Below are positions 30,408 through 40,647 of a stretch of DNA of 64,000 nucleotides, in pieces. Numbering within the stretch: the stretch's first letter is position 1; every line of letters begins with the position of its first letter. Position numbers and translations under genes: made by a program. Below the pieces are notes generated by a model that did no database searches, was not told the origin of the DNA, and saw nothing but the letters and a program-made list of their open reading frames with translations. Origin of the DNA: Rivularia sp. T60_A2020_040 (GTDB lineage: Bacteria > Cyanobacteriota > Cyanobacteriia > Cyanobacteriales > Nostocaceae); the NCBI GenBank assembly GCA_015272215.1, contig JACYMD010000074.1, positions 60,476 to 124,475 on the forward strand, in the 5' to 3' direction.

Positions 30408-30810
30408 ATTCAGATTTTTAGTAAATTATAGGTGTATTTGCTGAGATTTTTGATGAAATTCATTATGGCTATTTACCATAATTCGGTTGACAATAATTGA
30501 GAAAAAGCATAAAAATACGGATATTGTAAAACAAAGTAATAATGCAGAGACGTTACACTGTAACGTCTTTCTATGTGATCAATTTTAAATAAACATCTCC
30601 GAAAATTAATTATGCGTTACCCAGAACCCCTGTAGAGACGTAGCATTGCTACGTCTCTACATCTTTTTCGGAGATGTCTAATGTTTGTAGTTAGGATGCG
30701 CGCCCTTGGTTTACAGCGATAAATCGCAACTACGAACCCATGTAGAGACGCAAGGATTCGCATCTCTACAAGCCATCATAATTAATGTGGTAGAGTACTA
30801 GGATACCAAA
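30408..30810. repeat. Intergenic cluster of GTAGAGACG hairpins
   Basis: No gene is seen. Three palindromes of the dispersed family lie here. At 30546-30568 the arms are AGACGTTACA / TGTAACGTCT. At 30632-30660 the 14-bp arms are GTAGAGACGTAGCA and its complement. At about 30742-30769 an imperfect GTAGAGACGC ... GCATCTCTAC is present. Confidence 0.8.
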
Positions 30811-33093
30811 TCAAACTTTAGAAACTGCGATCGCGCTGACATCGACTTTGCGATCAAATAAGATTCGCGGTTTGAGTAAAATTTTGAACAGTAGTATAAA
30901 TGATTGCAATTCGTTGGGAGTACATCTACGCTTCCATTGTCCGGGACGACAGAATAACATTTCTACTAAACGACGATGTTGAGGTAAGGTGACTAAGGGA
31001 AATTTAACTCGAATGGTGGGAAATTCGTCTTTGATGCTAGTAGTAATAATTTCTGCATTAAGTTGTAAGTTTTCTTCGGCTATTTCTAGATTTATTGATT
31101 GAGTAGGAATTAATTCTATGGGTATTTGTTGGGTTAATGCGATTTCTGCACCGACTTCGGAAATCATTGTAGTTACTCCCCAAAGGGTTTGTTTACCAAT
31201 GTTTAAACGTACTATTCTTCGTAAATCGAACCATTCGTAAACATCGGCTTTGGGTGCATCTAGTAATATTAATAAAGCAATTCCAATTAATAATAAATTA
31301 TAAATACTCCATATCCATCCTAAATCTAAACCTTGGAAATGTTGTACTATTTCAGGAGTTGTTGTTTGCTGCCATAATAATGCTAAACACATCCCTAAAT
31401 TGTGCCATAAACTAATCGCATTACCAATGAATAAAATCATTAATGGTAAAGCTAAATTCAAGTTAAAATAAAATTTATTATTTGCATTTCCTTTGGGTGT
31501 AACTTTAAATCCTTTGGAGAAGGGATTCAGCATTACTTTAATTACAGTTAATGCCAGAGGAAAAGCTAAGGCTATACTATAAATTTCTGAGAGAATTGCA
31601 GAGCGAGAATGGGAATTTAGCCAGGAAAATACTGTTAGTTGAGTCAGGTAAAAAGGTAAGAGAAAATAAAGCGCTTCTGCTACAGTTGCTTGTACTGGAA
31701 TAATCCCTAAAAATGAATATGCTAAAGGCATTAATAGAAATCCAACGCGGGAAATACTCCCAAACCAGTTGAGTAATCCTTCTAAATGAGCTAGTCTTTG
31801 TAATGGTTTTAATCCGCGAATTGTCAGAGGATTTGATTTAATAAAAAATGCTTGTAAAGTACCTTGCGCCCAACGGATACGTTGTGTTGCGTGTGCGCCG
31901 ATATTTTCCGCAGCTAAACCCGCGCTGAGTTTTTCATCTAAATAAATAAGTTTGTAACCTTTGGCTGATAAATTAATTCCGGTAAAGTAATCTTCGCTGA
32001 GAGATTCGGTGACAAAACCACCAGTTTTTTCTAAAGCGCTGCGTCTCAAAACAAAAGAAGTTCCTGCACAAACTACACTTCCAGCACTATCTTTTATCGG
32101 TTGAATTTGTCTGTAAAATACTTCTTCTTCTGGAGTGACGACATTTTCTAAACCTAAATTATGAGCGATGGGGTCTGCATTATAAAAGCTTTGTGGTGTT
32201 TGTACTAAGGCTACTTGTTCATCTTGAAAAAAGCCTATTGTACGTGTAATAAAGTTTTTTGTCGGAATAAAATCGGCATCAAAAACAACTATTAATTCTC
32301 CATTTATTTGAGGAAATGCATGATTTAAGTTACCTGCTTTTGCATGACGATTATCTGCTCTGGTAATATACTCACATCCTAATTCTTCCGCTAACGCTTG
32401 CATTTCCGGACGACGAGTATCATCTAATAAATAAATAGTTTTATTATCGTATTCTAAAGCTTGACAACCAATAATTGTCCTTCGTAATATAAAAGTTGGT
32501 TCGTTGTAAGTCGGAATCAAAATATCGACACTAGGATGAAAACTTTTTTCAATTACAGCGATAGATTTTCTATCTGCATCATGACGATGTTCTTTTACAT
32601 TTAACATTAAAAATAACTGAATTGTTGCACTGAATAATACCAACATTTCTAAACCAAATAAACCCAAACTAAATGCACCATTTAAAGGATTATTAAGGTT
32701 TAGGGTTGATAAAGACCGCCATAAAACATATCTACCAGTTAATATTAATAATATTCCAACTACTAATCTTCGCGACCAAATACGGGGTTGGGGAGAAATT
32801 TTCATTATTATCAAAACAGTTAATAATAACGCTACAGTCGGGGCTAATAAATATTTTCCCGTTACCATCGGTACTTCTAACCATATGGGTGGATTCTGTT
32901 GGAAAACGTTAATTTCAGCAAAAATTGCGTTGATTTTATCTTCTCCTGCAAACCAAGCTATAACGATAATTGCTGATATAATCACAATGCTGAATAAAAA
33001 TAAAGTTGTAATTCTAAATTTAAATATCCTTTGAAATTTACGTCGATACTTTCTTTTTTCAGACTGTGTAATAATCATTGGTAGTTGCCTCAA
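30811..33093 (-). CDS. Cellulose synthase-like glycosyltransferase family 2 with PilZ-like domain
   Basis: 760 residues. Two to three N-terminal membrane helices precede the GT2 catalytic core, which shows the D,D,D,QxxRW signature: LLDDTRRPE, VVFDADFIPT, SLSEDYFTG and QRIRWAQG. More membrane helices follow (LLMPLAYSFLGIIPV onward). The cytosolic C-terminal domain resembles PilZ: the RxxxR element is present (RRIVR), but the DxSxxG element reads MISEVG, with Met at the Asp position, so c-di-GMP binding may be weakened. It would polymerise UDP-sugars at the inner membrane. No BcsB, BcsC or cellulase gene lies next to it. MIITQ (residue 6) is an equally good start. Confidence 0.88.
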   Translation of the reverse strand: MRQLPMIITQSEKRKYRRKFQRIFKFRITTLFLFSIVIISAIIVIAWFAGEDKINAIFAEINVFQQNPPIWLEVPMVTGKYLLAPTVALLLTVLIIMKISPQPRIWSRRLVVGILLILTGRYVLWRSLSTLNLNNPLNGAFSLGLFGLEMLVLFSATIQLFLMLNVKEHRHDADRKSIAVIEKSFHPSVDILIPTYNEPTFILRRTIIGCQALEYDNKTIYLLDDTRRPEMQALAEELGCEYITRADNRHAKAGNLNHAFPQINGELIVVFDADFIPTKNFITRTIGFFQDEQVALVQTPQSFYNADPIAHNLGLENVVTPEEEVFYRQIQPIKDSAGSVVCAGTSFVLRRSALEKTGGFVTESLSEDYFTGINLSAKGYKLIYLDEKLSAGLAAENIGAHATQRIRWAQGTLQAFFIKSNPLTIRGLKPLQRLAHLEGLLNWFGSISRVGFLLMPLAYSFLGIIPVQATVAEALYFLLPFYLTQLTVFSWLNSHSRSAILSEIYSIALAFPLALTVIKVMLNPFSKGFKVTPKGNANNKFYFNLNLALPLMILFIGNAISLWHNLGMCLALLWQQTTTPEIVQHFQGLDLGWIWSIYNLLLIGIALLILLDAPKADVYEWFDLRRIVRLNIGKQTLWGVTTMISEVGAEIALTQQIPIELIPTQSINLEIAEENLQLNAEIITTSIKDEFPTIRVKFPLVTLPQHRRLVEMLFCRPGQWKRRCTPNELQSFILLFKILLKPRILFDRKVDVSAIAVSKV

Positions 33094-33264
33094 AATTAAA
33101 TCTCAAGTTTAATATAAGTTTATTCCTATATTCCTGAATTAAAACAACATTAAAAATAAAATCCAAATTTTAGCCTAATTTTCAACAATTTCTCAGCTTC
33201 TATTAATTTATCTATTAAAACAAAGCCTTAAATTGTACTTATACACAAATTTGAGGACACCGCA

Positions 33265-33719
33265 ATGAAATTTAAATATGTCGCAGTTTTAGGTATCATT
33301 GCTTTCCTAAGTGTAGGTTGTACAATGTAGAATCGCAATCGGAAACTCTGCCTCAAGTCGAAACAGTTGCCGAAACTCCTGCTACTGGTTCAGTACAAGC
33401 TTCCGGAACCTTTCAAGATGCAGAACACCCTACTAAAGGAACAGTCAGTATTATTACTGAAAACGGCAATAAATATATTCAATTTGATGACAAGTTTAAA
33501 TCCGATAGCGGACCAGATTTATTTGTGATTCTCCACAAAGATGATAAATTGCCAATTACCGGACTTAAAGAAGCAGATTATATAACTATAGCTCCGTTAA
33601 AAAGTACCAGCGGTACTCAAAAGTATGAAATTCCCCAAAATGTAGATTTAGCAAATTTCAAATCTGTAGCTTGCCGTTTTCAAAGCATAAATGATTTTTT
33701 AATCGCTTATTTTCGATAG
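33265..33719 (+). pseudogene. DM13-domain lipoprotein with a 1-nt frameshift after the lipobox
   Basis: The frame opening at 33265 encodes MKFKYVAVLGIIAFLSVGCTM, a lipoprotein signal with lipobox LSVGC, and then stops at TAG. The DM13 domain follows in another frame (open from 33318; KGTVSIITENGNKYIQFDDKF, GPDLFVILHKDD, YEIPQNVDLANFKSVACRF). Adding one A in ACAATGTAGAA restores GCTNVESQSET across the junction. The C-terminus is also shorter and more divergent than usual for DM13. This is either a recent pseudogene or a sequencing error. It is followed after 28 bp by a DUF4079 gene, a pairing that suggests a shared electron-transfer or membrane role. Confidence 0.8.
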
Positions 33720-33747
33720 TTAATAATACAAAGCTTGGACAATAAAG

Positions 33748-34443
33748 ATGGAACTAGTAGATTTTTTCACTCTCATACATCCTGCGATCGCAATTATTTT
33801 TGTATTCCCCCTTATCGGTAATGTAGTAAACTTTGCATGGTCAACACGTCAGCGTCGTTTACAAACTAAGGATAAAGGTAAAAGTAAAATTCCTCCCGTT
33901 GTTGGTGCAGAACATAAGCGTTTGGGAGACTGGTTAACTGCTTCAGTTGTCGGACTTACTTTAATCGGTTTAGCGCATCCAATTAGTAAAAATATCATCA
34001 AAAATCAATTGTGGAATAAAACACCTTTTCAAGTTATTTTTATCGTGTTAATGTTCGTTGCGACTATCGCTTCTTTAGTATTTTTGTACAAAGCACAAAA
34101 GAAACAATGGCGAGCAATTTTTGCAACTTTAACAGGTATAGGATTAGTTATAATAGGTTGTCAAGACGGTGTTTTTCGACGTACAAATGAATGGTATTGG
34201 TCGCATTATTATTATGGAATTACGGCAGCTTTGTTGATAATTTTTTCCTTAGCAATTGTACCAGAAATTTATCGGGATAAATCTAACCGTTGGCGGACTA
34301 TCCACACTGTTTTAAATACTTTTGCTTTGTTACTATTTATCGGTCAAGGTTTGACAGGAACTAGAGATTTATTAGAAATTCCCTTGAGTTGGCAAGAACC
34401 GTTTGTTTACAAGTGTGATTTTGTAAATAAAACTTGTTCTTAA
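33748..34443 (+). CDS. DUF4079 family membrane protein
   Basis: 231 residues with about six hydrophobic segments and conserved HPAIAIIFVFPLIGNVVNFAW, VGAEHKRLGDWLTASVVGL, GLAHPISK, WSHYYYGITAALLIIFSLAI and FIGQGLTGTRDLLEIP. The spaced His residues in helices resemble cytochrome b561-type haem ligands, as expected for DUF4079, but haem binding is inference. Same strand as the DM13 gene and probably in its operon. Confidence 0.82.
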   Translation: MELVDFFTLIHPAIAIIFVFPLIGNVVNFAWSTRQRRLQTKDKGKSKIPPVVGAEHKRLGDWLTASVVGLTLIGLAHPISKNIIKNQLWNKTPFQVIFIVLMFVATIASLVFLYKAQKKQWRAIFATLTGIGLVIIGCQDGVFRRTNEWYWSHYYYGITAALLIIFSLAIVPEIYRDKSNRWRTIHTVLNTFALLLFIGQGLTGTRDLLEIPLSWQEPFVYKCDFVNKTCS

Positions 34444-34515
34444 CAGTTATCAGTTAACAGTTAAGAATCATGACTGATACATAATAAATCATTGTAAAAT
34501 TTTTGAAAAAATCAT

Positions 34516-34566
34516 CTGTAGTGCGGGCATCCCTTCACTTTCTTCGAGGGCAAGCCTGCCCGCTAT
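34516..34566. repeat. GTGCGGGC ... GCCCGC hairpin repeat
   Basis: GCGGGC near 34520 can pair with GCCCGC near 34558, with an inner GGGCA/TGCCC option. It is related to the GCGGACA repeats at 38355, 38451 and 27453 and lies downstream of the DUF4079 stop, so it may terminate that operon. Confidence 0.55.
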
Positions 34567-34665
34567 AAAAATATAAATTAAATGCGCGACAGCTTAGATC
34601 AATATAATATTTAATTTTTTCCTAAACATCACTACTATTAATTACCTAATTAAGTATATATATAA

Positions 34666-36072
34666 ATGAATAAAATTTTTGCAAAAATTGACTTTAATTC
34701 ATTAAGATTACGTTTAACAGCAGGTGTTGCTGTATTTTCTATTTTGGGCTTAGGAAGTGTTGCTTCTTGGACTGGTTGGAAAATGCAGCAAATCTTAATT
34801 GATAGCCATAAAAAAAATATCGAAGAAATTGCTACAGAAATACCGCGTGACTTACAAATATTGAGTGAAATGGTTCCACAAGAACAAGCAATTTCTCAAA
34901 GAATAGATAATTTAAAAACTAATAATACATTACTATGGATAGAGAATTTAGATAACAAAATCTTAGCAAAATCTAATAGTTTAATTAAATCTTCTAAGTC
35001 TCAAGAAAATAGTTTATTTGATTTAAAAAATATTCCAATTAAACCTCAAGTTATTCAACTAAATAATCGCTATTTTGTTTTGTGCAGCAATTCTTTGACT
35101 ATACAAGGAAAAGTCATCGGTACAATTTCCGTAGCACAGGATATTACCCGCGACCAAACCATGTTTATCACAATGATAAAAAGTGTTGCTGCAACCAGCA
35201 TTTTAGTAATAGTTATCATGGCTGGTGCAATTGCATTTTATATTCACCATTCTCTAAAATCTTTGCGTCAGTTAAGTCAAATGACCGAGGTTATTTCTGC
35301 TGAGGATTTAGCAAATGCACAACTAGATTTTGATAACGCACCCACAGAAGTTAAGCAGTTAGCTGAAACTTGTAATATGATGCTTTCTCGACTTTCCGAA
35401 TCTTGGGAAAAAGAGCGACAATTTGTTAGTAATGTATCTCACGAATTACGCACACCATTAACAATTGTACATGGTTATTTACAAAGCGTATTGCGACGAC
35501 AACAAAATCTAACCGAAATTCAAAAAGAAGCATTAGAAACTGCTGCATCGGAAGCAGAAAATACTATTAGTTTATTACAAGATTTATTAGAATTAGCCAG
35601 AGCAGACCACGGCAATTTACATTTTAATATACAAAGCTGCATTTTAAATGATATCGTGAGTGAAGTTGTAGAAATGGCAGATAAATACAGCGATAGAGAT
35701 ATTAAAATTGAAGCTCCAGCATACTTAATTGAAGTCAAAGCAGACTATAATCGTCTCAGACAAATATTACTGAATTTGATTGATAATGCTGTTAAATATT
35801 CCGAAGCAGATACCTTAATAACTGTAAAAATATCTCAACAGGAAAATGAAGGACTTATTCAAGTTTTTGACATGGGTTGTGGGATACCATTACAACATCA
35901 ATCGCGAATATTTGAGCGTTTTTATCGTGTAGATGAAGCTCGTAACCGTGCTGGTGGAACTGGTTTGGGTTTATCGATTGTCAAAACATTAGTTGAAGGT
36001 ATGGGCGGTAAAGTTTCGGTACGTTCTAAGTTGAATGAAGGGAGTGTTTTTACTGTGAGTTTGCCGGTTTAG
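34666..36072 (+). CDS. Membrane sensor histidine kinase (HAMP, HisKA, HATPase)
   Basis: 468 residues. Membrane helix 1 is at about 18-40, an extracytoplasmic sensor region at about 41-165, membrane helix 2 at SILVIVIMAGAIAFYI, and then a HAMP linker. Phospho-acceptor His lies in FVSNVSHELRTPL (about residue 265). The ATPase boxes are LIDNAVKYS (N), DMGCGIPL (G1), FERFYRVDEAR (F) and GGTGLGLSIVKTL (G2). All appear functional. No response regulator is adjacent; acs follows 267 bp downstream on the same strand. The stimulus is unknown. Confidence 0.93.
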   Translation: MNKIFAKIDFNSLRLRLTAGVAVFSILGLGSVASWTGWKMQQILIDSHKKNIEEIATEIPRDLQILSEMVPQEQAISQRIDNLKTNNTLLWIENLDNKILAKSNSLIKSSKSQENSLFDLKNIPIKPQVIQLNNRYFVLCSNSLTIQGKVIGTISVAQDITRDQTMFITMIKSVAATSILVIVIMAGAIAFYIHHSLKSLRQLSQMTEVISAEDLANAQLDFDNAPTEVKQLAETCNMMLSRLSESWEKERQFVSNVSHELRTPLTIVHGYLQSVLRRQQNLTEIQKEALETAASEAENTISLLQDLLELARADHGNLHFNIQSCILNDIVSEVVEMADKYSDRDIKIEAPAYLIEVKADYNRLRQILLNLIDNAVKYSEADTLITVKISQQENEGLIQVFDMGCGIPLQHQSRIFERFYRVDEARNRAGGTGLGLSIVKTLVEGMGGKVSVRSKLNEGSVFTVSLPV

Positions 36073-36338
36073 GAGAGGATAAATAATCTTACACTCTGCG
36101 TTACTTTGCGTTTTACTTTGCGCTCCTTTGCGTTCAAAAAGATATGACTCATAAACTTTTACAATTTCAACAGACGATGAACGTCATTCAACGATAAAGT
36201 TATCAATGTGTGTCAGTTAACTTTGTATTTTCGTAATCACTTGCTATGATGCGCCACAGATGTTTCAGGAAAATTTCAATATTCCAGCAACAAATATCAG
36301 TTAACAATAAAGAGTAACAATAACTTTGACTACAAATT

Positions 36339-38309
36339 ATGGCTGAAACAAATATAGAATCAATTCTCCAAGAAAAGCGCTTATTTTCTCCTAGTGCGGA
36401 ATTCTCCCAAAATGCTCATATCAAAAGCTTAGAAGATTATCAGCGTCTTTACGACAAAGCAAAATCAAACCCCGAAGCATTCTGGGCAGAACTTGCTGAA
36501 CATGAGTTACACTGGTTTCAAAAGTGGGATACGATTTTAGATTGGCAACCACCTTTTGCTAAATGGTTTGTTAACGGTAAAATTAATATTTCTTACAACT
36601 GTCTTGACAGACATCTCACCACTGCTCGTAAGAACAAAGCCGCAATTATTTGGGAAGGTGAACCCGGAGATTCCCGTACCATCACTTACGCACAGTTACA
36701 CCGTGAAGTTTGTCAATTTGCCAATACACTGAAACAACTTGGTGTAAAAAAAGGTGATGTTGTAGGCATTTATATGCCGATGATTCCTGAAGCCGCTATC
36801 GCCATGTTGGCTTGTGCGAGAATCGGTGCAGCTCATAGCGTTGTATTCGGTGGTTTTAGTGCGGAAGCTTTACGGGATAGGTTGAATGACGGGAAAGCCA
36901 CAGTTGTAATTACTGCCGATGGTGGTTTCCGCAAAGATGCTATCGTTCCCCTTAAACCCCAAGTTGACAAAGCTTTAGAAAACGATGCCGCACCTTCAGT
37001 AAAAAAGGTTTTGGTGGTGCAGCGTACTAAACAAGACATTACCATGGAATCGGGACGCGATTATTGGTGGCACGATTTGCAGAAAGAAGTTTCCGCAGAT
37101 TGTCCCGCAGAACCGATGGACAGCGAAGATATGCTGTTTATTTTATACACATCTGGTAGTACGGGTAAACCGAAAGGCGTTGTTCACACCACTGGTGGTT
37201 ATAACCTTTACAGCCACATGACCACCAAATGGATATTTGATTTACAAGAAACTGATGTATATTGGTGTACTGCTGATGTCGGTTGGATTACGGGTCATAG
37301 TTACATAGTTTATGGTCCGCTTTCCAATGGTGCAACTACCGTAATGTATGAAGGTGCGCCCCGTAAATCAAATCCAGGTTGCTTCTGGGATGTAGTTGAG
37401 AAGTATGGCGTGACGGTTTTTTATACTGCACCTACAGCAATTCGCGCCTTTATTAAAATGGGTGACGAACACCCCAAAGCCAGGAATTTATCATCCCTGC
37501 GGTTATTGGGAACCGTCGGGGAACCAATCAACCCCGAAGCTTGGATGTGGTATCACCAAGTAATCGGTGGTGAACGCTGTCCCATTGTCGATACTTGGTG
37601 GCAAACGGAAACCGGGGGAGTAATGATTACACCTTTACCCGGAGCAATTTCTACCAAACCTGGTTCGGCTACTCGTCCTTTCCCTGGTATCCTTGCAGAT
37701 ATTGTAGACTTAGAAGGCAACGCCGTCACAGAAAACGAAGGTGGATATTTGGTAATCCGTTATCCCTGGCCCGGTATGATGAGAACAGTATACGGCGACC
37801 CCGACCGCTTCCGCCGCACCTATTGGGAACATATTGCCCCCAAAGATGGCAAATATCTCTACTTTGCTGGTGATGGTGCAAGAAAGGATGAAGACGGTTA
37901 CTTTTGGGTAATGGGACGGATTGACGATGTTTTGAATGTTTCTGGTCATCGTCTCGGTACAATGGAAATTGAATCAGCCCTTGTGTCCCATCCGGCAGTA
38001 GCAGAGGCGGCTGTGGTAGGGAAACCAGATGATTTGAAAGGCGAAGAGATAGTCGCATTTGTGACTTTGGAAGGAGAACATCAAAGTAGTGAGGAATTGA
38101 ATCAAGAACTTAAAAAACACGTAGTTACAGAAATCGGTGCAATTGCTCGTCCCGGTGAAATCCGTTTTACTGATGCGTTACCCAAAACCCGTTCCGGTAA
38201 AATTATGCGCCGATTATTACGTAATTTAGCTGCGGGACAAGAGGTATCGGGTGATACTTCCACATTGGAAGATACAAGTGTGTTGGATAAGTTGCGGGAA
38301 GGAGCATAG
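36339..38309 (+). CDS. acs: Acetyl-CoA synthetase (AMP-forming)
   Basis: 656 residues, the standard length. Motifs: [34 protein letters not shown], the phosphate-binding [26 protein letters not shown], and the C-terminal [14 protein letters not shown] whose Lys is the known acetylation switch. The enzyme makes acetyl-CoA from acetate, ATP and CoA in the cytosol. It is monocistronic in appearance and is followed by strong hairpins at 38355 and 38451. Confidence 0.97.
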   Translation: MAETNIESILQEKRLFSPSAEFSQNAHIKSLEDYQRLYDKAKSNPEAFWAELAEHELHWFQKWDTILDWQPPFAKWFVNGKINISYNCLDRHLTTARKNKAAIIWEGEPGDSRTITYAQLHREVCQFANTLKQLGVKKGDVVGIYMPMIPEAAIAMLACARIGAAHSVVFGGFSAEALRDRLNDGKATVVITADGGFRKDAIVPLKPQVDKALENDAAPSVKKVLVVQRTKQDITMESGRDYWWHDLQKEVSADCPAEPMDSEDMLFILYTSGSTGKPKGVVHTTGGYNLYSHMTTKWIFDLQETDVYWCTADVGWITGHSYIVYGPLSNGATTVMYEGAPRKSNPGCFWDVVEKYGVTVFYTAPTAIRAFIKMGDEHPKARNLSSLRLLGTVGEPINPEAWMWYHQVIGGERCPIVDTWWQTETGGVMITPLPGAISTKPGSATRPFPGILADIVDLEGNAVTENEGGYLVIRYPWPGMMRTVYGDPDRFRRTYWEHIAPKDGKYLYFAGDGARKDEDGYFWVMGRIDDVLNVSGHRLGTMEIESALVSHPAVAEAAVVGKPDDLKGEEIVAFVTLEGEHQSSEELNQELKKHVVTEIGAIARPGEIRFTDALPKTRSGKIMRRLLRNLAAGQEVSGDTSTLEDTSVLDKLREGA

Positions 38310-38354
38310 GATTTTAGATTTTAGATTTTAGATTTTGGATTGATTTGTTGTAGT

Positions 38355-38375
38355 GCGGACATCTTGTCCGCTTTT
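38355..38375 (+). terminator. GCGGACA hairpin with T-tract downstream of acs
   Basis: GCGGACA-TCT-TGTCCGC is followed by TTTT. It has the form of an intrinsic terminator. An identical hairpin with the same ~45-bp surroundings occurs at 38451-38471, so the unit is also a duplicated intergenic repeat. Confidence 0.65.
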
Positions 38376-38450
38376 AATTCTTTTTTGGGATTTGAGATTA
38401 TGTCCTACAGGCACACTTAGTTAAGAGATTTTGGATTGATTTGTTGTAGT

Positions 38451-38471
38451 GCGGACATCTTGTCCGCTTTT
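38451..38471 (+). terminator. Second copy of the GCGGACA hairpin
   Basis: Direct duplicate of the hairpin at 38355, including flanking TTGTTGTAGT and TTTTAATTCTTTTTTGGG. A degenerate relative is at 27453-27470. Confidence 0.6.
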
Positions 38472-38645
38472 AATTCTTTTTTGGGATTTTTCTTTTTTAA
38501 CGCAGAGTCGCGCAGAGGTTTCCGCAGAGTAACGCGGAGGTTTTGACTATATTTATTTAATTAATTAATTAATTAATTTTGGTGAGAGTGTAAGGGATAT
38601 TATTTGTTGTACGATGAAATACACGGATTGAGGAGATATTGAAAT

Positions 38646-39131
38646 ATGACAAACACGTTAGAAAAATCGGTTCAAGATATTTTTGTGGGTTTAATGACGG
38701 AAGCTCATTCGGATGATGGTGCTATTTTTAATATCCGATTTTTAGATGATGAATTACCTCATGTTGATTGTATTGTAGAATTAATTGGACAAAAAAGTTT
38801 TCTCCCTTTTTGTTTTGTACAGTTGAAAAGTACAAAAACAGGTTATACAAAAAAAGATAAACGTTTGAAAGTGAAAGTTTCTCAAGAATCTATAAATGGT
38901 TTGTCGTTGTATCCTGCACCTACTTATATTATTGGCATTGATGAAAACGAAAAAACTGGATATATTGTTTCTGCAAATGGTGAAAATTTGAGTCCAATGG
39001 CGAGTATGATTACCGATTTTCCCATTAATAAATCGAATCGAGGAACTTTTTGGAATGAGATTAATGATTTTTGGTATAAAGCTAAGAAAATTAAGTTTGC
39101 ATCGAAGTTTGTTGAAAGTGAGCAAGAGTAG
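38646..39131 (+). CDS. DUF4365 domain protein
   Basis: 161 residues, no signal peptide or membrane segment. Features include SVQDIFVGLMTEAH, FNIRFLDDELPHVDCIVELIG, FCFVQLKSTKTGY and APTYIIGIDENEKTGYIVSANG. The pattern D-x-x-V-E-L followed by VQLKST resembles the E...QxK core of restriction-endonuclease-like folds, in line with DUF4365. A nuclease function is unproven. It stands alone before a TPR gene. Confidence 0.75.
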   Translation: MTNTLEKSVQDIFVGLMTEAHSDDGAIFNIRFLDDELPHVDCIVELIGQKSFLPFCFVQLKSTKTGYTKKDKRLKVKVSQESINGLSLYPAPTYIIGIDENEKTGYIVSANGENLSPMASMITDFPINKSNRGTFWNEINDFWYKAKKIKFASKFVESEQE

Positions 39132-39293
39132 GAATATTCTTTCAATTCTAGTAGTAGCGGTAAAAAAGCGCCGGATACTTTTAAAACATCCTCTAACCTT
39201 TAACCTCTAACCTGAAAAGTATCCTAGTGTACTCGACAAATAAAGCTATATAGCTTAATCAATTAGCAGGTAAGTTAATTACTCTTCGCTTTT

Positions 39294-39980
39294 ATGATTG
39301 CTCTCGTCAAAAAACTTATTTTTCCTGTTCTTATTTGCTTAACATTAAATCAATCAGTTTTAGCTACGAAATCTGCGGGTGAATATCGATTACAAGGACT
39401 GCAATTCCGGCAACAAGGAAGATACAATGAAGCGATAGCAGCAATGGATAAATCTGTTGAATTAGAACCAGAAAATGTTTCGGGAAGAGTTAATTTAGGT
39501 TGGACTTTACATTTAGCTGGTAGACAACGAACAGCCGCACAAACTTTGTGGCAAGCTATTTATCAAAAACCATCTTTTGTTCCTGCTTACAATGCTTTAG
39601 GAATAGTTTATCTAGTTGATGGCAACTTACCAACAGCAGTATTAGTTCATAGTTGGGCTGCATTTCTTAAACCAGATAATGAAATTGCTTTTTATAATTT
39701 AAGTTTGGCATTACATCGACTCGAAATTTATCCCTTAGCGATTACAACTGCTAACCGTGCTGCTATCTTAGAAGCAAATAATCCTCATCCAATAGTAGCT
39801 GCTGCAATTTCTTATTGGGATAACGAAGATAAAAATCTGGCTCAACAAGTGTATCGTCAAGCTATTAACTTAGATGGTAGATATAATCAAATTCCTTTTT
39901 TAAATCATCTCCAAAAAGCAGCTTTTACTCAACAGCAAATTAATACTACAAAAGACATTTTATCCAGTTTAAAAAATTAA
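39294..39980 (+). CDS. Exported TPR protein
   Basis: 228 residues. The N-terminal hydrophobic stretch LIFPVLICLTLNQSVLATKS is a probable signal peptide. Four or five TPR units follow (YRLQGLQFRQQGRYNEAIAAMDKSVELEP; VPAYNALGIVYLVDGNLPTAVL; NEIAFYNLSLALHRLEIYPLAI). Such proteins mediate protein-protein contacts in the periplasm or at the membrane. The partner is unknown. Confidence 0.85.
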   Translation: MIALVKKLIFPVLICLTLNQSVLATKSAGEYRLQGLQFRQQGRYNEAIAAMDKSVELEPENVSGRVNLGWTLHLAGRQRTAAQTLWQAIYQKPSFVPAYNALGIVYLVDGNLPTAVLVHSWAAFLKPDNEIAFYNLSLALHRLEIYPLAITTANRAAILEANNPHPIVAAAISYWDNEDKNLAQQVYRQAINLDGRYNQIPFLNHLQKAAFTQQQINTTKDILSSLKN

Positions 39981-40027
39981 ACAGAGGATTATTTTTAACT
40001 ACTCCTATCCCGCTAGAAAATTACCTA

Positions 40028-40090
40028 TTTCTCTTTATCTCTTTCCTTTGTGTTCTCTGCGTCTAGTAAGGTTTTTTGTTTCGGTAATCT
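40028..40090. repeat. Second copy of the CTCTTTATCTCT dispersed repeat
   Basis: Matches 1806-1870 over CTCTTTATCTCTTT, TGTGTTCTCTGCG, CTAGTAAGGTTTTTT and GTAATCTTTTA. Confidence 0.7.
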
Positions 40091-40235
40091 TTTAACAGAA
40101 GGGAGTAAGAACTAAGTAAGCTGGCACAAAGAAATAATACTATGTAAAGAAATATAAATCAATCTTAAACCCTCTTACCTGTTGCCTTTTGCCTCTTGCC
40201 TATCAGCACGAAAAGACTTTTACAGCAAACCCTAC

Positions 40236-40498
40236 TTAAGATAAATTATCAACTGCTCGATTTAATAACTGTGAAAAGAGATCGCGATCGCTCTCAGAAA
40301 AACCCTGCATTGCTTGTTGACGAATTTCCTCAACAATCGGTGGTAAAACGGTTTCGAGTTGTTTACCTGCATCAGTAAGCCATATCCGCCAAACTCTTCT
40401 ATCCTGCATATTTCGTTCGCGACGCACCAATCCTCTTTCCTCCATGCGATCGATCACCCCAGTTAAAGTACCTCCTACTTGCTTAAGTTTCTCAGCAA
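40236..40498 (-). pseudogene. marR-family regulator, 3' half (interrupted by the 14.3-kb element)
   Basis: Reads SIAEKLKQVGGTLTGVIDRM followed by EERGLVRRERNMQDRRVWRIWLTDAGKQ, which is the recognition helix, wing and dimer helix of a MarR winged-helix regulator. There is no start of its own before the internal Met near 40457. Joined to the 5' half at 54771-54984 through the shared TACTAG core, it gives 214 + 263 = 477 nt in one frame, encoding 158 residues with the junction GLPTSSIAEKLK, a normal MarR sequence. In the integrated state the gene cannot make an intact DNA-binding domain. Confidence 0.92.
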
Positions 40499-40504
40499 TA
40501 CTAG
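40499..40504. other. Attachment core, left end
   Basis: The hexamer TACTAG (extended CAATACTAG, 40496-40504) is shared with the right end. Removing one copy with the intervening DNA restores the marR frame exactly. Confidence 0.85.
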
Positions 40505-40555
40505 TTGGAGCTTTACTAACCTAAAACCAACACTTTCAGCCTTTATTCTATATTA

Positions 40556-40576
40556 AATACTCAAATATTACTCAAA
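40556..40576. other. Probable recombinase arm site, left end
   Basis: AATACTCA-AA-TATTACTCAAA is nearly identical (all but the two spacer bases) to 54689-54709, in the same orientation. Two further TACTCA copies lie at 40634-40639 and 40645-40650. The position just inside the core and the 11-bp periodicity suggest arm-type binding sites of the tyrosine recombinase. Confidence 0.6.
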
Positions 40577-40647
40577 TGAATTAAAAAGTATCAGAAACTA
40601 CAGAAAAAAGGTAGTAAATGATACTTCGTTTGTTACTCAGCTAATAC

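Noticed and set aside
40196..40378. Plus-strand open frame over the marR 3' half
   Set aside because: It is the antisense shadow of the MarR C-terminal coding sequence, which has clear family motifs.
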